This document shows positions 45,713-57,261 of a stretch of 64,000 nt of DNA, piece after piece (position 1 is the first letter of the stretch; the number at the start of each line of letters is the position of its first letter). Where the stretch lies: NCBI GenBank assembly GCA_024516155.1, contig JAJJXM010000080.1:124001-188000 (forward strand), given 5' to 3'. The notes beneath the pieces are model-generated. The model saw only the letters and a program-made list of their open reading frames with translations, made no database searches and was not told where the DNA came from. The translations under genes and the position numbers were made by a program. This DNA is from Pyronema omphalodes. Taxonomy: Eukaryota; Ascomycota; Pezizomycetes; Pezizales; Pyronemataceae.

Positions 45713-47409
45713 CTACCTAAAACTACACTTCAACTTCCCCACCATTCTTTCCTGCACCCTAACCTTCAAAACCCCCTCATAACACTCTCTAGTCCATCTC
45801 GCCACCCGCTCCCTACTATCCTCCGCCTTAATCATCTCCTCCATTCCCCACCTCGTCGCCGTTCTCACCGGGTTTCCAAGCGCCTCATATTCCGCCGTTA
45901 ACTTCTCCAGCGTAGTCTCTCCCCGTTGAATCTCCGCCTTATGCGCAACCTCCACACCACCCTGTAATGGTAAACTCCCCCACTCAGCAGAAGGCCAAGC
46001 ACACCGACTCCTAACATCTCTAGCATCAGCCATGATACCTCCGGCAACACCGTAACATCTTCTCACCACCACTGAGAAAATGGGAATAGTAGTGGAATAG
46101 TAGGTTCGCGCCATATCTACCCCCCACCGCATGGTGGCGGCTTTTTCGGCCGCTGTACCGACGGCGAAACCGGGACAGTCAAGAAGTTGGATTAAAGGCA
46201 GGTTGAAGACGTCGCAGAGTTTTAGGTGCTTGGAGATTTTTTGGCAGGAGAGAGGATCTAGGGCGCCGCCGTTGAAGGTTCCGTTGCTGGCGAGGACGCC
46301 GACGGGGTAGCCGCCGAGTCGCGCGAGACCTACGATGGTGGTGCGGCCCCAGTGTGGGCCGATTTCGAAGAAGGTGTTGCTGTCGAAGATGCTGTGGATG
46401 GCGGTGTGGATGTTGAAGCTTCTTGCGGCACGGCGGGGGACGAGGGAGTTTAGGGATGGGATTTTGCTGTCGGTTGGGTCGGTGCTTGGAAGGAAGGGGG
46501 GGAGGTCTCGGTCCCCGCAGGAGGGGAGGTAGGAGAGGAATTGTCGGATTTGCTGGAAGCTGTCTTGTTCGTTTTTGGCGAGGTTGTCGATGGTGCCGTT
46601 GGAACAGTGGAGTTCTGCACCCCCGAGATCGGAGAAGGAAAGGTCTTCTTCGAAGGTTGCTGCTTCGGCGATTTTGGGACCTGCGGCGAAAAGGTACCCG
46701 ATGTTGGAGGAGATTACGGAGAAGTGGGATATGGCGGCTCGGGAGGCTCCAAGGCCTACTACGGGCCCGAGAAGTGCGGCGATGTTGGGGATACCGGCGT
46801 CTAGTTGCTTGACGACGGGGGAGAAAAAGGGACCCAGAGAAGGCAGGTGGGTGTAGCCGCTGGTTTTTGTGGTGGTTACTGAACCGCCTCCGCTGCTGCC
46901 ATCGACGAGCTTGATGATGGGTACGCCTTCTTGGAGAGCGAGTTTTTCGACGTAAATCTTCAATTATTATCAGCCATGTTCTATATTTCTGTGTGTATGT
47001 CCAAGAAACTTACTGTTTTCTCTAGCAAGGCTCCATCCGCATGCCCTGCTCTGACAGAGTAATCATCCGCCGTAACCAATACCTTTCTCCCCTCTACTTT
47101 CCCCTCTCCCTGGACATTATTACTCGGTATAAACCCCACGACATTCCCATTCTCATCCCAAGTAGCAGTTCCTGTCAAGCTACCAATCTCGCGGAATGTA
47201 TCCTTATCCAACAACTGATCGATTCTCTCCCGTACCCATAGCTTTCCACGAGCTTTTTGGCGTATGTAACCGGTTGATTTTACGTTCGGGGTGCGAGCTA
47301 TAGTTTCGATAGTTTCCATATGACCCGATATATCGCTCCAGTCTGCGGGTTTCAATTGAGCTGATAGCTGGTTTAGCCGCGCGGAAGCTGAATCGTTGTT
47401 ATCAGGCAT
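45713..47409 (-). CDS. Acyl-CoA carboxylase, carboxyltransferase subunit
   Basis: Exons 47409..47014 and 46957..45713, about 546 aa, with a 56-nt intron (GTAAGT...TTGAAG). The join reads LLEKT-IYVEKLALQEG, continuous with the family. The product moves carboxyl from carboxybiotin to an acyl-CoA. The N-half has GKLWVRERIDQLLD, the SSGGGSV oxyanion-type loop and IPNIAALLGPVVGLGA; the C-half has GTFNGGALDP, LLDCPGFAVGTAAEKAATMR and YGVAGGIMADAR...CAWPSAEWGSLP. Length suits PCC-beta/MCC-beta-type subunits. The segment CAWPSAEWGSLPLQGGVE differs from textbook PCC/MCC sequences and recalls bacterial PCC-like carboxyltransferases, so substrate is uncertain. It is divergently transcribed from the biotin carboxylase at 47778 across 368 bp and is almost certainly its partner. 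No clear mitochondrial presequence. Confidence 0.92.
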
Positions 47410-47777
47410 TGTTGTGTAAATATTAACGTAAAGCTCGAACTGCGGGGACCTTGGCGATGCTGGCGATGCTGGCGACGCTGGCGAATCTGGTGAAGCTGAA
47501 GATCTGTATAGTCATCACATTCTATACCCCCAACCCTAATCCCCCCCCCCCCCCTCCCCCCCCTCCCCGTTCAAGGGCCTCGGTGTGGTTCCTGCATGCA
47601 GCGCGTAGAGAGGACCGAGGTCGAGGTGCGGTGAAGCTTGGGGTATGTAGCTTTAATTAGCCTGAAGCATCGCGCTTTTTAGAGCTTTCCCCACACCGAA
47701 GAACCCTAATCCTGAATAACCTCATCTCTAGATGTATCCTTTACTGTCTCTCTAATTCCTCTGTGTATTCTGTAAAC
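47410..47777. promoter_or_regulatory. Bidirectional promoter of the acyl-CoA carboxylase pair
   Basis: 368 bp between two divergent start codons. It contains a GCTGGCGA(T/C) repeat (47451-47485), C runs broken by T (47541-47568), then C/T-rich leader sequence before 47778. Sharing one promoter would keep the two subunits co-expressed. No specific factor site assigned. Confidence 0.7.
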
Positions 47778-49743
47778 ATGGTTGAAATTAAGAAATTACT
47801 CGTTGCTAATCGGTATTTTTTTTAATTCCTTTGTTTTTTGTTTTTGTTTTTGGATGCGATGGGATTGCTGACATAATAACCACCCGGGCTCCGTCGGGAA
47901 ATCTAGTGGAGAAATCGCTATCCGTATCCTCCATGCTGCCCGCGAACTGGGAATAGAGACAATAGCTCTCCACACCACGAATGATACCAGCCATACTCAC
48001 CACGCACACGCATCTTTACTCCTCCCATCTCCTACCGCATTCACAGATATTCCTCTCATCATCTCCCTCGCAAAACAACATGGCGTCGACGCAATCCACC
48101 CCGGTTATGGCTTCCTTTCCGAGTCCCCCGATTTTTCTCTCGCTTGCAAGGATGCGGGGATAATCTTTATCGGACCCTCGACGGATATCTTGAATCTTTG
48201 CGGATCTAAAACGGAGGCGAGAAACTTAGCCAAGAGCTGTGGAGTGCCGATATTGCAGGGGTTGGAAGAGGCTACGAACGATATTAATGTCGCGGCGACA
48301 TTTTCTGGGAGAATTGGGTATCCGGTGGTCATTAAAGCGGTAGATGGCGGTGGAGGAAGGGGGATAAGAAGAGTTTTAGAGGAGGGGGAATCATCGGATG
48401 CTTTCAAGAGGTGTGTGAATGAGAGTCCCAGTGGGCGGGTTTTCGTGGAGAAAGCTGCATCGATGATGGCACGGCATGTTGAGGTTCAGATTGTGGGTGA
48501 CTCGTATGGTGGATTGGTTGCGTTGGGGACTAGGGAGTGTTCTGTGCAAAGGAGATTTCAGAAGGTTGTTGAGTTCTGTGCACTGGGGGATGAGAAGTTG
48601 GAGGGGATGTTATGTTCCTACGCCCTCAAGATGGCTCAGAGACTGGGATATCAGAGTCTGGGGACATTCGAATTCCTCGTCGATGGTGAAGAGATTTGGT
48701 TCCTGGAAGTCAACCCACGTTTACAAGTTGAGCACACGATCACGGAGGAAGTCTTCGATATTGACCTTGTTCAACTGCAACTCTCTATTGCCGCTGGAGG
48801 TCGTGTCCCGTCCGGTTTACAGAAGAATGGTTGCTCTATTCAGCTCCGTGTCACAGCTGAAGACCCCTCGCAATCGTTCGCCTTATCTCTCGGGAAGATA
48901 TCAACCTGGGTCCCACCACACGGACGGGGCGTAAGAGTGGAGACGCATCTGCGCCCTGGTACCGTTGTATCAGCAGAGTTAGACTCATTGTTAGCCAAGA
49001 TCATCGTCACCGCCTCCACTTGGGAGGGTGCTGTAGCTAAGGCAAGGAGAGTATTGGAGGACACTCTTATCTCGGGCGTCAAAACCAATCTCCCTCTCCT
49101 TCTAGCAGTAGTATCGCATCCTGACTTCATCGCCAGAAATATCAGTAATACATGGTTGGAGTCAAAGCTATCGGATCTATCCGGAGCATCCCGGACACAA
49201 CTCTTCACCCCACCTCATCAAGAAGATCCAGCTGCTGCTGCACCGGTGGTATCTTTAGGTGCTCCATTACTCAGAAAGGGAAATGCTTGGACTCTCTCCC
49301 TCTCCTCCGACTCTGGAAAGACAGAGAAGCACGGCATCACAATCTCCCGTTTACTACAAAATGATTTCCCGACCCTCCTTGCCGCGGAGGTGGTGCATCG
49401 TACCGAAGCCGGCGGAGAAAAGTCCTATAAGGCACTCTTGAAGGCTTCAACGGCGGATGCATCGCTTGCTCAAAGACGGAAGGGAGATGCCGGGAATGTG
49501 GAGCATATTATTGTTCCCTTTGCGGGAGAGGTGGTAGAGATGAGTGTAAAGGTCGGGGAGAGGGTGAAGAAGGGTCAGGTTGTGGTGGTGGTAAGGCAGA
49601 TGAAGACGGAACTTGAAGTACGGGCGCATCGGGATGGTGTGGTAAGATGGGGATGGGATGTGAACGAAGGTGACAGGGTTGAGGGAGGGGAATTGGTAGC
49701 GGAGGTTGCGGGGGAGGGGTCCGGGGAAAGTGCGAGGTTGTGA
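47778..49743 (+). CDS. Acyl-CoA carboxylase, biotin carboxylase + BCCP subunit
   Basis: Exons 47778..47812 and 47907..49743, about 623 aa. The 94-nt intron splits KKLLVANR-GEIAIRI, and the join restores the biotin carboxylase start. The product uses ATP and bicarbonate to carboxylate its own biotin. Domains: N-lobe 5-115 (HPGYGFLSE), ATP-grasp about 115-330 with K155 and GGGGRG (159-164), catalytic EVNPRLQVEH (279-288), a C-lobe, and the biotinyl domain from about 545. The biotin Lys is K578 in R-Q-M-K-T-E; the usual residue before Met is Ala, here Gln. The protein is shorter than typical MCC-alpha or PCC-alpha (about 700), lacking part of the region between the C-lobe and the biotin domain. 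It pairs with the divergent carboxyltransferase. Confidence 0.93.
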
Positions 49744-50677
49744 GAGATGTGGTATTTCGGTGGTGTAGGTAGAATGGTGTGGATAAGATAGAGAAATATA
49801 CACGGGGCTTGATATATAATTCTTACGTTTATATGTTGATCGTGTGGCGCCACTGTTTGTGCTTCTTGTGCACTTTCTGCAGCTTGCGGACATACAGTGT
49901 AAGATGCGCATACATGTTTGTTCGGTTGAGATTCTGTAGGCAATTAACAATCGGGACTCTTGCAGAAATTCTTTCGTTTTTTTCGCTCCTAAAATGGTTT
50001 GCAGCAGGATGCAGGGTAGAAGTCGGGGACGGGGGTGGATATGTGCATACAATGTCACTCGCTTGGTCATGTGTATCACTCGGAGATGTAACCTCGCGTA
50101 TGATTGAATAAATCAGTAAATATCCAGATCCAAAATGGCATATATTTATTTGTAGATACGCTGGTAAGTATAAAAAAACTATCGCATCTGCCAGTTTTGC
50201 CACGAAACGGAGAAGCAGAGAAATTGTTCTACAGCTAGGTTCGGAGATTCTTCGAGTCGGGGCAAAAATGCCTTCGCTAAGACAGAATTGAGACAAAAAT
50301 TGATTAAGATCTAATATCTCACCCCGCGTCCGTGAAGCTGTGCCTCTCTTATACACCACCTACGAACATAGACTATTCTTATTCAGACGTATGTAAAGTG
50401 CGCCAACTCTTTTTGAAACAGGGGGATTCCTGGAAAGAATAGTACTTCAATGTGCACTTTCTGCAAGCCCTGTGTATGGATCTCGCTTAAGTGTGCCGAG
50501 AACAATTTTATATGTCAGCTACCGGCTACTTATACCGTAAAAAAGGGTGTATGAAGATAATTCTTGCTAGCGGAAATCCCGGTTATATATATTCCGGAAC
50601 TTCCGACAGCTAAATCGTACTTATATATTCTCCGTCGGTTCGGTAACATTATTCGGAACATAAAATATACAACAAAA
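49744..50677. other. Intergenic region between carboxylase and methyltransferase genes
   Basis: 3' UTR of the biotin carboxylase and promoter of the methyltransferase. Minus-strand frames here (49447-50359) are antisense to coding sequence or low in coding character. No repeat of note. Confidence 0.55.
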
Positions 50678-52094
50678 ATGATTGAAGTTGATCCTTCCCT
50701 TGTATGCACCTCCTTGCACTATGGATTTTTTGCGTTGGTTCTAACCTGTCTTTGTTAAGCTTGAAGAACCCAATAAAGACTACTACTCCTCAGATTATGA
50801 CACTAGTACCGAAAGCATAGCGTCGTCAATTCAACAGTATATTTATGAAAACGGACGTCGATACCACGCGTACTATGGTGCTGATAAATGGCACATGCCG
50901 ACGGATGAAACGGAGCAGGAGAGGTACTATCCCAGTTCATCAAGATCAGAAAAATAGATGTAGTTATTGATCTTCTACACAGACTGGATCTGTCCCATGA
51001 AATCTTCCGGACAGCTTGGGGTGGAAATCTTCATAAAGCACCACTTCACGAACCTCGTCGAGTACGTAACTTTGTCTCTTGCTTCATTGATATTGGGGAA
51101 GGAAGAGCTAATAGACGGATTATATAATCAGATACTCGATATTGGAACAGGTACAGGAATCTGGGCTATAGAAATGGCAGATAAATATCCCACGGCTATG
51201 GTAATAGGAATCGATTTGAGTCCTATACAACCTAGTTTTATACCGATAAATTGGTACATGACCTTCCCTGGGTCACTCTTCTGCAGAACGAAAAAAAAGT
51301 TATCGAAAGTATATTGAGATTATGATGCTAATTTCAAGCTACTTTCCTTAGTCGATTTGAGGTGGATGATGCAATGCAGGAATGGACTTTTCAGGATGTA
51401 AGTCTATTTGTATACACCATCCATTTTATTACATAATCTGATAACGGTCATTTTATTCACAGAATTGTTTCGACTTTATTCACGGACGCAATATTGCCTC
51501 CGGTATCAGCGACTGGAAACATCTAGCAAGCGAAATGATGCGGTATTCTTCATTATTCCTTTCTAGCACCAACACTAATCCCCACTAGCTGTACCGCACC
51601 CGGAGGCTACGTCGAATTATGCGAGACGAGTATCGGCACAGTCCACTGCGACGACGGAACCATGAAGCCGGATCATCCGGTAGTAATCTTCGGCAAGCAT
51701 TTAAAAGACGCATTAAACAAGCTTGGACGCCCACAACCTGATCATCAATTCATGGCGAATGTCCTAATCCAGGCAGGTTATGAAGATGTGAAAATGCTTA
51801 GTGCAAAAGAACCTATTGGACCTTGGCCAAAGGATCCCCAGTTGAAAATGGTTGGTGCTATGCATTTGCTTAATGCTGAGACGGGTTATGAGAGTTATGG
51901 AATGGCGGTGTTTACTAGGGTGCTTGGAATGGATCCGGAGGAGGCGAGGAGGCTTTGTAGGGAAGCTACTGAGGCTAGTAGGAATAAGAATTATCACATT
52001 TATGGTGAAAAGTAAGTACAATTGGTATTGAGGATATACGTCTATACTAACTAGAACTAGTTATAGGGTTTATGGTAGAAAACCGGTTCGGTAG
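50678..52094 (+). CDS. LaeA-like SAM-dependent methyltransferase
   Basis: Eight exons: 50678..50701, 50760..50923, 50983..51061, 51132..51253, 51352..51397, 51463..51542, 51589..52011, 52061..52094; about 323 aa. SAM-binding motif [17 protein letters not shown], is at residues 90-105, with [17 protein letters not shown] (motif II/post-I) after it. [15 protein letters not shown] and [15 protein letters not shown] before it are typical of this fungal family. Exon 8 supplies [10 protein letters not shown], the usual C-terminal ending, after an intron with a perfect donor (GTAAGT) and branch site (ACTAAC). Without that splice the frame would stop at 52015. LaeA proteins regulate secondary metabolism, but many paralogues like this one have unknown targets. 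No biosynthetic gene cluster lies nearby. Confidence 0.9.
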
Positions 52095-53608
52095 TTGGAA
52101 AAGGAGTTTGGGGTTTGGTTAGCGGACTTCGTTGTTATAGGGGCGCTGTCATGATTTTGGTGGTATTTCACACGTTATGCATTACTTATTACTCTATTTC
52201 AATAGCGACAAAGGCTTATGTAGTGATCGCATGGTGATTTTACGAGTGCATGTGTAGGACACCCGTCGATCGTGGAGAACTTAGGAATGGTCACTGTTCA
52301 TATGGCAGTGACCCGTTAGTGGACACACCAGCTATGTCGTAACGAAACATTGATCATCAAAATCTTCGAGTACGGTACCGTGACAAAAGTGACCCTCACT
52401 TTTCTGTGCTAAGCGCCGCGCGGGGTGACGGTCACTTTTGTCCAGCACCTCGTACGTACAAGGCGGTGATAAAGGACGAAATTTTCAAGGCTCAAATTCA
52501 GGGTTGTCGTGGATGTACATATTTCTACTGATGTACAAAAATCATGATGTACATCGCCTCAAGGCGAATGTGTCATCAGAAGCGAAAATCGACGTACAAT
52601 CATGTATATACTTGGATACAGGCAAGGGTATGTCCGGCGCGGCACTGTTGTATCACTACGCCCGGCTTTGCCCCCTCATATAACCGCAAATGCCAAGACG
52701 ACCGCCCTGTATCAACCATCGAATATTTGTTATTGACTATGGCTAAAATTGACTATCACAAGGCTGTCAAACCTCACTGTTTCTTAACGAATCTGTGGAA
52801 TTATGCTTGTTATATTCCTGTGTGCGAATTATGGATGGTATGCTCGATCAATGTCTGTAGGTTTGGACTGCCCAGCGCACAGGTGACCAGCCGGCATGAT
52901 AGAGAAAAACATAAGAATGCTCCTACTTATATCGGTAAAGGCTCCCAAAATCTTGGGGTAGTATAAGACAAATTTTACAGGCGACTGGTTGGGCCAGGCC
53001 AACTGTTTCGGTGAGGTAAAATGGGCGTTGGAGATGTGGTGCATGGAATATCAATCGTGTATGGGGTTAGGGTTTCACCTGTTTACCATACATGAGAAGA
53101 AGAAACGCCGTTGTGTCCTATATTAGCATCCAGTTTATCTGTCAATTCTTTTTGCTCTCTTAAAATCATATAGCATTCCAGGGACTCGGCAGCTGTTAGT
53201 TTCCAGAGTTTGTCTATAGCTTAGCGCACGGGATTGACGATTAGGATTAAGGAAACTGAGACAAAAGTGGGATTAGTGTACCGCTTTATTTAGGTCACTA
53301 TTTATTTCTTTGGGTCAAGATTTATTCTTTAGATGACCCGGGTCAGGATTTATTTGTAGCACGAATTCACTTGGGATTGGCTTGGGCTTGTATATCCCCT
53401 GATATATCACAAGTGAGGCTGGGCGGCTGTGAAATTCTAATACTCAGGCTGGAAGGCAAAACAAAAGCTATTGAAATTTTAACTATCACTTACGCAGATG
53501 TGAATCCTGCAAACTCTAAAAGCAACCCTAACTCCAAGTAAAATGAATAACCCCATCCTCGCCCGCATCACCGACACCGCCCATGATTTGCTACATCTTA
53601 GTCAGAAT
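52095..53608. other. 1.5-kb gap without recognised genes
   Basis: Short frames at 52438-52966 overlap each other and have no domain. A short inverted pair, AAAAGTGACC (52385-) and GGTCACTTTT (52429-), flanks TCACTTTTCTGTGCTAAGCGCC and could form a stem. The rest is AT-rich. It contains the shared 3' side of the methyltransferase and GH16 genes. Confidence 0.5.
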
Positions 53609-55560
53609 CTACGCCGGCGCCGTATTGTTTTTACCAGACCCAGAGGATACTCCCTCAGTAGCCGCATCGTCATTCCCCAGGCCCATCGGGAACTTTGGAG
53701 CCCAAACCCTTACACTGCGAATCTTCCAATAGGTCTCTTTGAAAGTCTCTGGCCGCTTCCGTACCCAATCCTCACAGGTTGGTGCAGTTTGAGGGTGGTA
53801 GCTATACATCATTAGCCCTTGATTCCAAAGTTGGGGAATCTTCAAAGCAAAAAAAGCAAAAAAAGCAAAAAAAGCAAAGCATTTAAACGACTTGGGATAC
53901 ATAAGGAAAACGCAAGAATTGGGGTGGTAGGGGGGGGGGGCACTACTTACCATCCACTAGCCTGCCAAACATCTTGTTTGCCTGCCCATGCCCCGCAGAA
54001 ACTGACATTAATAACCACTCTATGATCTTTAAACCTATCACCCCAGCCACAAAGAAGGGGGATCCAAGCCACTGGGTGGCCCCATGTATTTGGATTCGGT
54101 GCACTTGCTGCCGCCACGGGTTCCAAGTTTGCGTCTGCTGTTGAAGTGGAAGCCAAATCCGCTGGCTCCGTACCCCTTGGAAAAAACCAAATTTTAATAT
54201 CTCGCTTGGTCCATTCCATAGCATAAACACCACCCTTATATCCAGGACCACCATAAGAGTTGGGTCGAGGATCTTTCAAGTGGGTTTCCGTGGACATCTT
54301 GCTGGGTGTACAACCGTTGGCTAGGTATGGAATCCCGCGGGTTCCCCGGTCGGAGGTGAAGAAGGGCTTTAGTTGGCAGCTACAGTCTCCGGATGCCACG
54401 TGAACTACCATGGAGTTGCTTCGAGCTAGGTGGACTCCTTCGATTATGTCGACTTCCCCCCTGAAGGGCCAAGGGGCACCGAAGGTCCAGCTGAAGGGTG
54501 TTAGCAGATAGTTCATGGTCTGTTTGCTCGGCCATGTTCGAAATCCAATGGCACAAGATATGAGTTAGTCACGAAAACAGAATAAGGTACTCACAAAGCT
54601 GGCCAACTTCCACAACCCCAAGGTAAGTGCTCAACATCTAGCACAAATAATCCACCGGTAAATCTCTGTTTTGACTCCAACCGAACAGACGCTCTTCCGG
54701 TATCTGAAGCTCCTAACTTGGAAGTACTGTCTACACCGATATATACACTTCTGTCGATTCTTCCGATAAGCCCTTTTGCTGAGGCTGAGCTTTTATCTAC
54801 GTATTTTACGAGACCGTAAGTGGGATCGGGTCCCTGTGGGCGGTTAGCAATCCTGGGGTGGGGGACAAGGTGCCTTCCGAAGACAGGTGATGACCGCCAA
54901 AGATCAAGGATTAAGAAAACTCACAGTAAAGAAGTCAAATTGATCAAAGAAATTACCAGAATGGGCATGGAGAAGAAGATTTTTGTAACCAGTGGAAGCC
55001 TCGGTTGAGTTTCCTATGAGCGGACCAGTACTGTTTAGACCGGGAATCTCTCCGGGGTATAAATCGTCTGGTTTGCCGGCCTCTGGGGTAGGGTTGGTGC
55101 TTGTGGGAAGTATGGAACTCCAGGTGATGTTCGGGAGTTGAAAAACTATGGTAGTTGTGTCGGTTTCGTTCATAATATTCGGGCTCTCCGGGCCAATAAT
55201 TGAAGGTTCTGCACCATATACAGCAGTATTTGTGGCTTTAACATTGTTGGCTGTTGAATTACCGGTCCACCGCGCAGGCAATTCGGAGTAAGTTTTGTGT
55301 CCGGGGGCAGAAGTAGTGGTGAAGGTACCGCCGTGGTAAGTTGTTCTCGTGCTACCCTCGCTTCTGGAAGCTATGGGTGAGCTGGAGGTGAGATTTTTGC
55401 CGTATACAGGAAGTGCGTATTGTAATGAGGGCATGCATTTGCATTGGCAGTCACATTGACCGGAAGAAGGGTGTTCGAATTTAACATGTAGGTTAGAGGA
55501 GAAAACTTGGGCTGTGAAAAGGCCTAAGATGGCGGCAAGGATGAGAAGTGCGATATTCAT
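53609..55560 (-). CDS. GH16-type glucanase with long Ser/Thr-rich N-terminal region
   Basis: Four exons: 55560..54925, 54833..54595, 54490..53951, 53801..53609; about 535 aa. The catalytic motif G-E-V-D-I-I-E-G at 303-310 (E304 nucleophile, E309 acid/base) follows DVEHLPWGCGSWPA-FWTFG, as in fungal GH16 endo-1,3(4)-beta-glucanases. The exon 2/3 join with a TGCTAACA branch restores the SWPAFWT motif. Exon 4 is inferred because it supplies CYHPQTAPTCEDWVRKRP and YWKIRSVRVW, the expected C-terminal strand; otherwise the frame stops at 53947. The N-terminus (LLILAAILGLFTAQVFS) is a signal peptide or anchor, followed by a Cys-rich patch (CDCQCKC) and about 170 Ser/Thr-rich residues with many N-x-S/T sites, before the catalytic domain. 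A cell-wall or secreted enzyme is inferred. No GPI signal is visible. Confidence 0.85.
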
Positions 55561-56145
55561 GGTGGTGATACACAGTAACCAACCGACAAAAATGTTGACA
55601 GATTACCAGTGGGAAAGATGATGAAGTGCCAATTGAGGAGATTGAAGGAGAATTTAGATAGGAGAGGGGTCGACATGAAAGGTATTGAGGGAAGTGATAT
55701 TAATTCAAGTTGATCGAAAGTAACTGAAACAAAGTGGGTGTCGATTCAATAGATGACAATTCTGTTGACGTTTGACCAGCGTTGGCTGGACCATTAGCTG
55801 GTTGGAAGTAACCCTTCGTGGTTTTACTCATTATATTTTGTGCATCTTTCTATGGAGAAAAACCAGGATGGAAACTGTGGAATTATTCGGTACAACAAAG
55901 CCAGCGACTTGAAACAGATTCAAGTTCACAGGATATCACTCACATGCGCACGCGTACATGTCGGGTGGATACATTGCAAGTTACCCGGTGTGTCAGCTGC
56001 TGTTCGGTCGTTCGTGTCGCATGCTTGAGCTCCCCAATCCCCATCGTCCATAACCTCGCCTCGACTACAGCACCACCAACAACTTTGCGATTCTTTATTC
56101 CGTTCACAACTCGCGTTTTATAGTTTGTATTATCCGCTCGCAGCT
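55561..56145. other. Divergent promoter region, GH16 / Rab gene
   Basis: 585 bp between divergent starts. Short open frames at 55818-56123 have no domain. The leader before 56146 is C/T-rich. Confidence 0.5.
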
Positions 56146-57261
56146 ATGGTTCGGCAAAGAGCGCCTTCGGGCGCTTCAACCTCCTCTTCACACTCCGGTC
56201 CCGAACCAGAACAAGTACCTTACCTCTCCCAACTGCACCCCGCACCCACCACCCTTCTCTCCTCGCCGTGCGTTTGATCATTCATATATACTGACCAGCA
56301 GAATGGTGCGACCCAGGAGCTCGGTTCAATGTACGACTATCTTGCTAAGATCATTCTGCTCGGACCTTCGGGGTGTGGAAAGTAAGCAGCGTACCTCTCT
56401 CGCGCTACGATCGCGAGGAGCTAACTCCCGACCCCAGGTCATGTCTTCTGCACCGCTTTGTTCGCAGCGAGTGTAATACCATCATTCTATATACCCTCCT
56501 ATAACTGCTAATACAACCTAGGGCGGATCCTATCCTCACAAACAATCGGCGTCGAGTTCTCCTCGAAAATCATTAAAGTCGGTACTGGCGCGCGCCGAAA
56601 ACGCGTCAAGCTACAACTCTGGGATACCGCCGGTCAAGAACGTTTCCGCAGCGTAACTAGAAGCTATTATAGAGGAGCCGCCGGTGCTCTTCTCATATAT
56701 GACATCACCTCTCATCCTTCATTTACCTCGCTTCCTACTTTCCTTGCAGACGCCCGTGCTCTCGCTTCGCCAAATCTTACACTTGTCCTTGTTGGAAACA
56801 AATGCGATCTTTCAGTTGCGCCAAAACCTCCACCACCTAGCTCAGCTAGTAGCAGTTTAGGAACTAGCTTAGATGATTTCGATAATACTGCAAGAGCTTG
56901 GGATGAAGAGATAATAGATGATCCGCCGGAACCTGCGCGTGCAGTACCAGCACAAGAAGCAGCGCGTTGGGCAAGCTTGTCGGGAATCCCGGTCAGCATG
57001 GAGACATCGGCACTGAGTGGTGAGAATGTCGATGAAGTGTTCGCTCGAATTGCTCGCATGATTGTTACCAAAATCGAGCTTGGAGAAGTCGACCCAGATG
57101 ATCCAGCTTCCGGAATACAATACGGCGACTCTAGTGGCTTTGTTGAAGCTTCTTCAAGCTCGAAGCGGAGCTCCGGGGGTGGCGGATGGAAGAATAATCT
57201 ACGTGAGTGGGAGAGTGTTTTCCGAGGAAGTGCATCACGACGTGAGGGAAGATGTTGCTAG
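56146..57261 (+). CDS. Rab4-type small GTPase
   Basis: Four exons: 56146..56214, 56302..56381, 56438..56472, 56522..57261; about 307 aa. G1 is GPSGCGKS (44-51), switch I TIGVEF (69-74), G3 WDTAGQER (95-102), G4 NKCD (154-157) and G5 [11 protein letters not shown]. The C-terminus ends GRCC, a double-Cys prenylation site for membrane attachment. It should act in endosomal recycling traffic, as Rab4/Ypt4 proteins do (family knowledge). It is longer than a usual Rab (about 210 aa) because of a 30-residue Ser-rich N-terminal extension and a ~45-residue Pro/Ser/acidic insert between G4 and G5. The first ATG (56146) is used. A shorter product from Met 33 ([12 protein letters not shown]) would match the canonical Rab4 start. 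Confidence 0.92.

Noticed and set aside
46335..46856. Plus-strand frames of 65-129 codons inside the carboxyltransferase
   Set aside because: Shadows of the real minus-strand gene.
49447..50359. Minus-strand frames of 122-210 codons
   Set aside because: Partly antisense to the biotin carboxylase exon and otherwise of poor coding composition.
50924..50949. A 26-nt intron or frameshift in the methyltransferase
   Set aside because: Too short for an intron. A 59-nt intron ending at 50982 restores the family sequence [15 protein letters not shown], so the gene is intact.
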